Assembly (NCBI GenBank): GCA_902497215.1
Contig: CABVEH010000045.1
Coordinates: 1 to 8,201 of the forward strand
Direction: 5' to 3'
Length of the DNA: 8,201 bases
From: an uncultured Eggerthellaceae bacterium
GTDB lineage: Bacteria; Actinomycetota; Coriobacteriia; Coriobacteriales; Eggerthellaceae
The position numbers and the translations under genes were made by a program. Every line of letters starts with the position of its first letter. Position 1 is the stretch's first letter. Shown here in pieces: positions 5,950 to 8,201 of this stretch. The notes beneath the pieces were generated by a model. It was given only the letters and a program-made list of their open reading frames with translations, was not told where the DNA came from and did no database searches.

Positions 5950-6910
5950 TGCATACCTCCAGAAGCTGGTCGAAGACCTCATCGAAATCGCCCACGGTGC
6001 AGCATTCGTTGAATCGCCCGCGCGCCGCAGCGGCCCCGGGAAGCCCGTGCACGTACCACGCGGCGTGCTTGCGCATGGGGGCCACGCGTCCTCCGTTCGC
6101 GCCGGCGAGCATGGCCACGTGACGCTTGGCCAGCCCAAGGCGCTCGGCCGGGCTCGGTGGCTCAGGGGCGTCCCTGCCCTCGAGCGCGGCCCGCACGTCG
6201 GCAAACACCCAGGGGTTGCCTTCGGCGCCTCGGGCCACCATCACGGCGTCGCATCCCGTCTGCGCGGCCATGCGCACGGCGTCGTCCCCGCACGTCACGT
6301 CCCCGTTCCCGACCACGGGCACCGAAACCGCCTGCTTTACGCGGGCTATGGTCCCCCAATCGGCGTCGCCGCGGTACATCTGCGTGGAGAAGCGCCCGTG
6401 CACCGTCACCGCATCGGCCCCGGAATCGGCCATGGCGCGTGCGAACTGCGGGGCGGTCTCGCCCGCATCGTCCGACCAGCCGCGGCGGAACTTGCATGTC
6501 ACTGGGTGTTCGACGGAGCGCTTGCAGACCGAGACGATGTCCGACGCCAGCCGGACGTCCTTCATGAGCGCCGAGCCGTCGCCCTTGCTGACTATCTTGC
6601 GGGCAGGGCAGCCCATGTTTATGTCGATCAGGACGAGCTTGCTGCCAAGCTCCTGCTCGACCCAGGCCGCCATGTCGGCCACCACCTGCGGCTCGTGGCC
6701 GAACAGCTGGACGGCCACCTCGTTCTCGCCCTCTCCCAGGTCGACCAGGTGGCGCGTCTTGTCGTTGGCGTAGGAAAGCCCCTTGGCAGAAACCATCTCG
6801 GTGTAGGCCAGGTCGGCCCCCTGCTCACGGCAGAGACTGCGGAAAGCGACGTCGGTGACCCCCGCCATGGGTGCCAGGATCGCCTTGTATTTCCCGAAGA
6901 GGCCTTCCAC
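5939..6910 (-). CDS. dusB: tRNA-dihydrouridine synthase (DusB/NifR3 type)
   Basis: Dus enzymes use FMN and NADPH to reduce specific uridines of tRNA to dihydrouridine. From a GTG at 6910 the protein has 323 residues. Motifs: FMN-binding APMAGVTD (13-20), MVSAKG, VQLFGHEP, catalytic cysteine in INMGCPARKIVSKGDGSALM (C101), CKFRRGW, VHGR (170-173), GNGDV (201-205), VARGAEGNPW (225-234) and RKH (280-282). These mark the NifR3/DusB branch, though the exact tRNA position cannot be read from sequence. An in-frame TTG at 6919 is an alternative start adding three residues; I prefer the GTG because the only Shine-Dalgarno-like string, GGAAGG at 6921-6926, is 10 nt from it but only 1 nt from the TTG. 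The gene follows the small membrane protein by about 43 bp and overlaps hemW by 11 bp. Intact, normal length. Confidence 0.94.
   Translation of the reverse strand: MEGLFGKYKAILAPMAGVTDVAFRSLCREQGADLAYTEMVSAKGLSYANDKTRHLVDLGEGENEVAVQLFGHEPQVVADMAAWVEQELGSKLVLIDINMGCPARKIVSKGDGSALMKDVRLASDIVSVCKRSVEHPVTCKFRRGWSDDAGETAPQFARAMADSGADAVTVHGRFSTQMYRGDADWGTIARVKQAVSVPVVGNGDVTCGDDAVRMAAQTGCDAVMVARGAEGNPWVFADVRAALEGRDAPEPPSPAERLGLAKRHVAMLAGANGGRVAPMRKHAAWYVHGLPGAAAARGRFNECCTVGDFDEVFDQLLEVCNAA
5956..5960 (-). promoter_or_regulatory. Ribosome binding site of hemW, inside the end of dus
   Basis: GGAGG on the minus strand, 6 nt before ATG 5949, within the last codons of dus. It selects this ATG over a nearby out-of-frame ATG at 5954 and over the long upstream open frame, which is only a shadow of dus. 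Confidence 0.8.
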
Positions 6911-6953
6911 AGGCGCCAAGCCTTCCAGAAGAGACGCGCGACCGGATTGCGCG

Positions 6954-7160
6954 CTAGGACGCGAGCCCGTCGCCGAGGAACGTGATGGCGCCGCAGGACA
7001 CGACGACGAACAACGCCAGCAGGAGCACGACGACGAGCGCGACGACCGCCATGACGCGCGACCTGCGCCGGGCCTTGTCCAGCTCCTGCAGGTCCTGCGC
7101 GTTCTTCGCCTCGTCGAACGGGTCGTTCAGCCAGTCGTATTCTTCGTCCGCTTTGCCCAT
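6954..7160 (-). CDS. Small single-pass membrane protein, unknown function
   Basis: A 68-residue open frame from ATG 7160 to TAG 6954. The first 30 residues are acidic and hydrophilic (MGKADEEYDWLNDPFDEAKN), then comes a basic cluster RRRSR (31-35) and one strongly hydrophobic segment (about 37-61, MAVVALVVVLLLALFVVV), with a short polar tail. By the positive-inside rule the long N-terminus should be cytoplasmic and the tail outside. It is not a signal peptide or lipoprotein by pattern: the charged N-terminus is too long and Cys56 sits inside the hydrophobic run. I do not recognise a family. Support for a real gene: minus strand like its neighbours, fills the space between lepA and dus, is preceded by AT-rich promoter-like DNA, and has protein-like composition. 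The start is weakly supported: GAGG is only 2 nt from the ATG and AGGTGG about 12 nt. Confidence 0.75.
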   Translation of the reverse strand: MGKADEEYDWLNDPFDEAKNAQDLQELDKARRRSRVMAVVALVVVLLLALFVVVSCGAITFLGDGLAS

Positions 7161-7387
7161 AGCCTCAAATTACCACCTAATCAGCATCTTTTCTAATATC
7201 TCATCAAACAATAAAGCATTGAAGACAATCTGCAAATCCTACAGGACGAACCAATGATTCTTGATGTTCTTTCCGTAAAGGCTTTCCGAGGTGCCTCGAT
7301 TTGTCGTGAAAGCGCGCGGGAGTTGGCTTCGCCCAACGACCAAGGCGCGCTTGGAGCGGCAAAGGGAGGTGGCTCGGGAAGCCCCGA
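7161..7387. other. Intergenic region between lepA and the small membrane protein gene
   Basis: These 227 bp hold no convincing gene. The half next to the small gene (about 7161-7270) is much AT-richer than the rest of the window, as expected of a promoter. On the minus strand TTGCAG, 16 nt, TATTGT can be read as a weak -35/-10 pair (about 7208-7235), but neither hexamer is good. The half next to lepA is GC-rich with several short inverted repeats: GTTGG/CCAAC (7322-7337), CCAAG/CTTGG (7341-7355) and CGAG/CTCG (about 7287-7298). None is followed by a T-run, so no standard Rho-independent terminator can be called. Confidence 0.5.
7374..7387 (-). terminator. Short GC-rich hairpin abutting the lepA stop codon (doubtful terminator)
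   Basis: Immediately after the lepA TGA the minus strand reads TCGGG, GCTT, CCCGA: a 5-bp GC-rich stem with a 4-nt loop. No U-tract follows (GCCACCTCCC instead), so it may stabilise the mRNA end or act with Rho rather than terminate by itself. Confidence 0.25.
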
Positions 7388-8201
7388 TCAATCATCCACT
7401 TTGAGTATGGCCATGAAGGCTTCCTGTGGAACCTCTACGTTCCCCAGCGCCTTCATGCGTTTCTTCCCTTCCTTCTGCTTCTCCAGCAGCTTGCGCTTGC
7501 GGGATATGTCGCCGCCGTAGCACTTGGCTAGCACGTCCTTGCGCTTGGCCTTCACCGTCTGGCGCGCCAGCACGCGGCCGCCCACCGCGGCCTGGATGGG
7601 GACCTCGAACATCTGGCGCGGGATTATCCCCTTCAGCTTCTCCGCAAGCGTGCGCCCGCGGTCGTACGCCTTGTCCTTGTGGATGATGAACGACAGGGCG
7701 TCGACGGGCTTGCCCGACAACAGTATGTCGAGCTTCACGAGGTCGGAGCGCTTGTACCCCATGAACTCGTAGTCGAGGCTGGCATACCCCTTCGTGTTCG
7801 ACTTGAGCTTGTCGAAGAAGTCGAGTATCAGCTCGGAGAGCGGGATCTCCCAAAGCATCTCCACCGTGGTCTGGGAAAGGTAGTTCATGGTGACGAAGGT
7901 GCCGCGGTGCGCGACCGTGAGGTCCATGACGGCGCCCACGTAGTCGGGCGGGATGAGTACCTTGGCCTTCAGGTAGGGTTCCTCCATGTGGTCTATCTCG
8001 CCGGCGTCGGGCATCTCCTGCGGGGAATGCAGCGACACCATCTCGCCGTTGCGCTTGTAGACGTGGTATTCCACGCTTGGCGCGGTGGCTATGAGGTCGA
8101 GCCCGAACTCGCGCTCGAGACGTTCCTTTATGACCTCCATGTGCAGAAGCCCCAAAAAGCCCACGCGGAAGCCGAAGCCCAGCGCGTGCGACGTCTCGGG
8201 C
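7388..8201 (-). CDS. lepA: Elongation factor 4 (LepA), C-terminal part, cut by window edge
   Basis: LepA/EF4 is a ribosome-associated translational GTPase linked to translation initiation, ribosome assembly and back-translocation. The frame is open from the window edge to TGA at 7388-7390, giving the last 270 residues of a protein normally about 600 long; the GTPase domain lies outside. Present are the end of domain III ([20 protein letters not shown]), the EF-G domain V-like part (from [20 protein letters not shown]) and the LepA-specific C-terminal domain ([56 protein letters not shown]). The first visible segment has Val where most homologues have Cys (GFRCGFLGLLH), a mild substitution. 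No truncation or frameshift is seen, and the C-terminus is complete. Confidence 0.97.
   Translation of the reverse strand, partial: PETSHALGFGFRVGFLGLLHMEVIKERLEREFGLDLIATAPSVEYHVYKRNGEMVSLHSPQEMPDAGEIDHMEEPYLKAKVLIPPDYVGAVMDLTVAHRGTFVTMNYLSQTTVEMLWEIPLSELILDFFDKLKSNTKGYASLDYEFMGYKRSDLVKLDILLSGKPVDALSFIIHKDKAYDRGRTLAEKLKGIIPRQMFEVPIQAAVGGRVLARQTVKAKRKDVLAKCYGGDISRKRKLLEKQKEGKKRMKALGNVEVPQEAFMAILKVDD

Noticed and set aside
7204..7395. A 63-codon minus-strand frame crossing the lepA stop into the intergenic region
   Set aside because: Overlaps the lepA end and the AT-rich promoter region, has no Shine-Dalgarno and no protein-like pattern.
1..8201. CRISPR arrays, insertion sequences, phage genes, tRNA or rRNA genes
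   Set aside because: No spaced direct repeats, transposase or integrase motifs, terminal inverted repeats, or tRNA/rRNA-like sequence were seen; the window is ordinary core genome.

Overview
The window is a GC-rich chromosomal segment in which every supported gene lies on the minus strand, so the genes read from the right edge to the left. In transcription order: the C-terminal part of lepA (EF4 GTPase); a small single-pass membrane protein of unknown function; a tRNA-dihydrouridine synthase (dus); hemW; a CIRCE-controlled promoter; hrcA; dnaJ; a frameshifted rsmE; mtaB; and the N-terminal part of phoH, cut by the left edge. The order lepA, dus, hemW, hrcA, dnaJ, rsmE, (mtaB), phoH combines the actinobacterial hrcA-dnaJ2-rsmE-phoH arrangement with the rsmE-mtaB pair familiar from Firmicutes. 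With the high GC and strong G/C bias at third codon positions, this suggests a deep-branching actinobacterium, most likely of the class Coriobacteriia (Eggerthella/Slackia type). That assignment is inference from gene order and composition only.

Right part (4837-8201): lepA ends at 7388 and is followed by a 227-bp non-coding stretch, clearly AT-richer on its left side, which probably carries the promoter for the small membrane protein gene and the dus-hemW pair. dus and hemW overlap by 11 bp, so they are probably translationally coupled. Central and left part (1-4836): a CIRCE operator at 4747-4773 overlaps a credible promoter in front of hrcA. hrcA, dnaJ, rsmE and mtaB follow with gaps of 21 bp or less or with overlaps. 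After mtaB there is a 34-bp gap before phoH. That gap holds an extended -10 motif placed so that phoH could also be made from a leaderless transcript.

The theme is heat-shock control together with ribosome, tRNA and RNA maintenance: HrcA represses its own operon through CIRCE, DnaJ is the co-chaperone, RsmE and MtaB modify 16S rRNA and tRNA, Dus modifies tRNA, LepA acts on ribosomes, PhoH is an RNA-associated ATPase and HemW a heme-handling radical-SAM-like protein. Neither grpE nor dnaK is in this cluster.

I see no novel defence system, mobile element, CRISPR array or RNA gene. The points worth a second look are (1) rsmE, intact at both ends but broken by what looks like a 10-bp deletion at 2394-2397; (2) an HrcA of only 247 residues that lacks roughly 90-100 residues of the central dimerisation/GAF region while keeping both ends; (3) the CIRCE/promoter overlap with one degenerate half-site; (4) the possible leaderless phoH start; and (5) the unrecognised small membrane protein.
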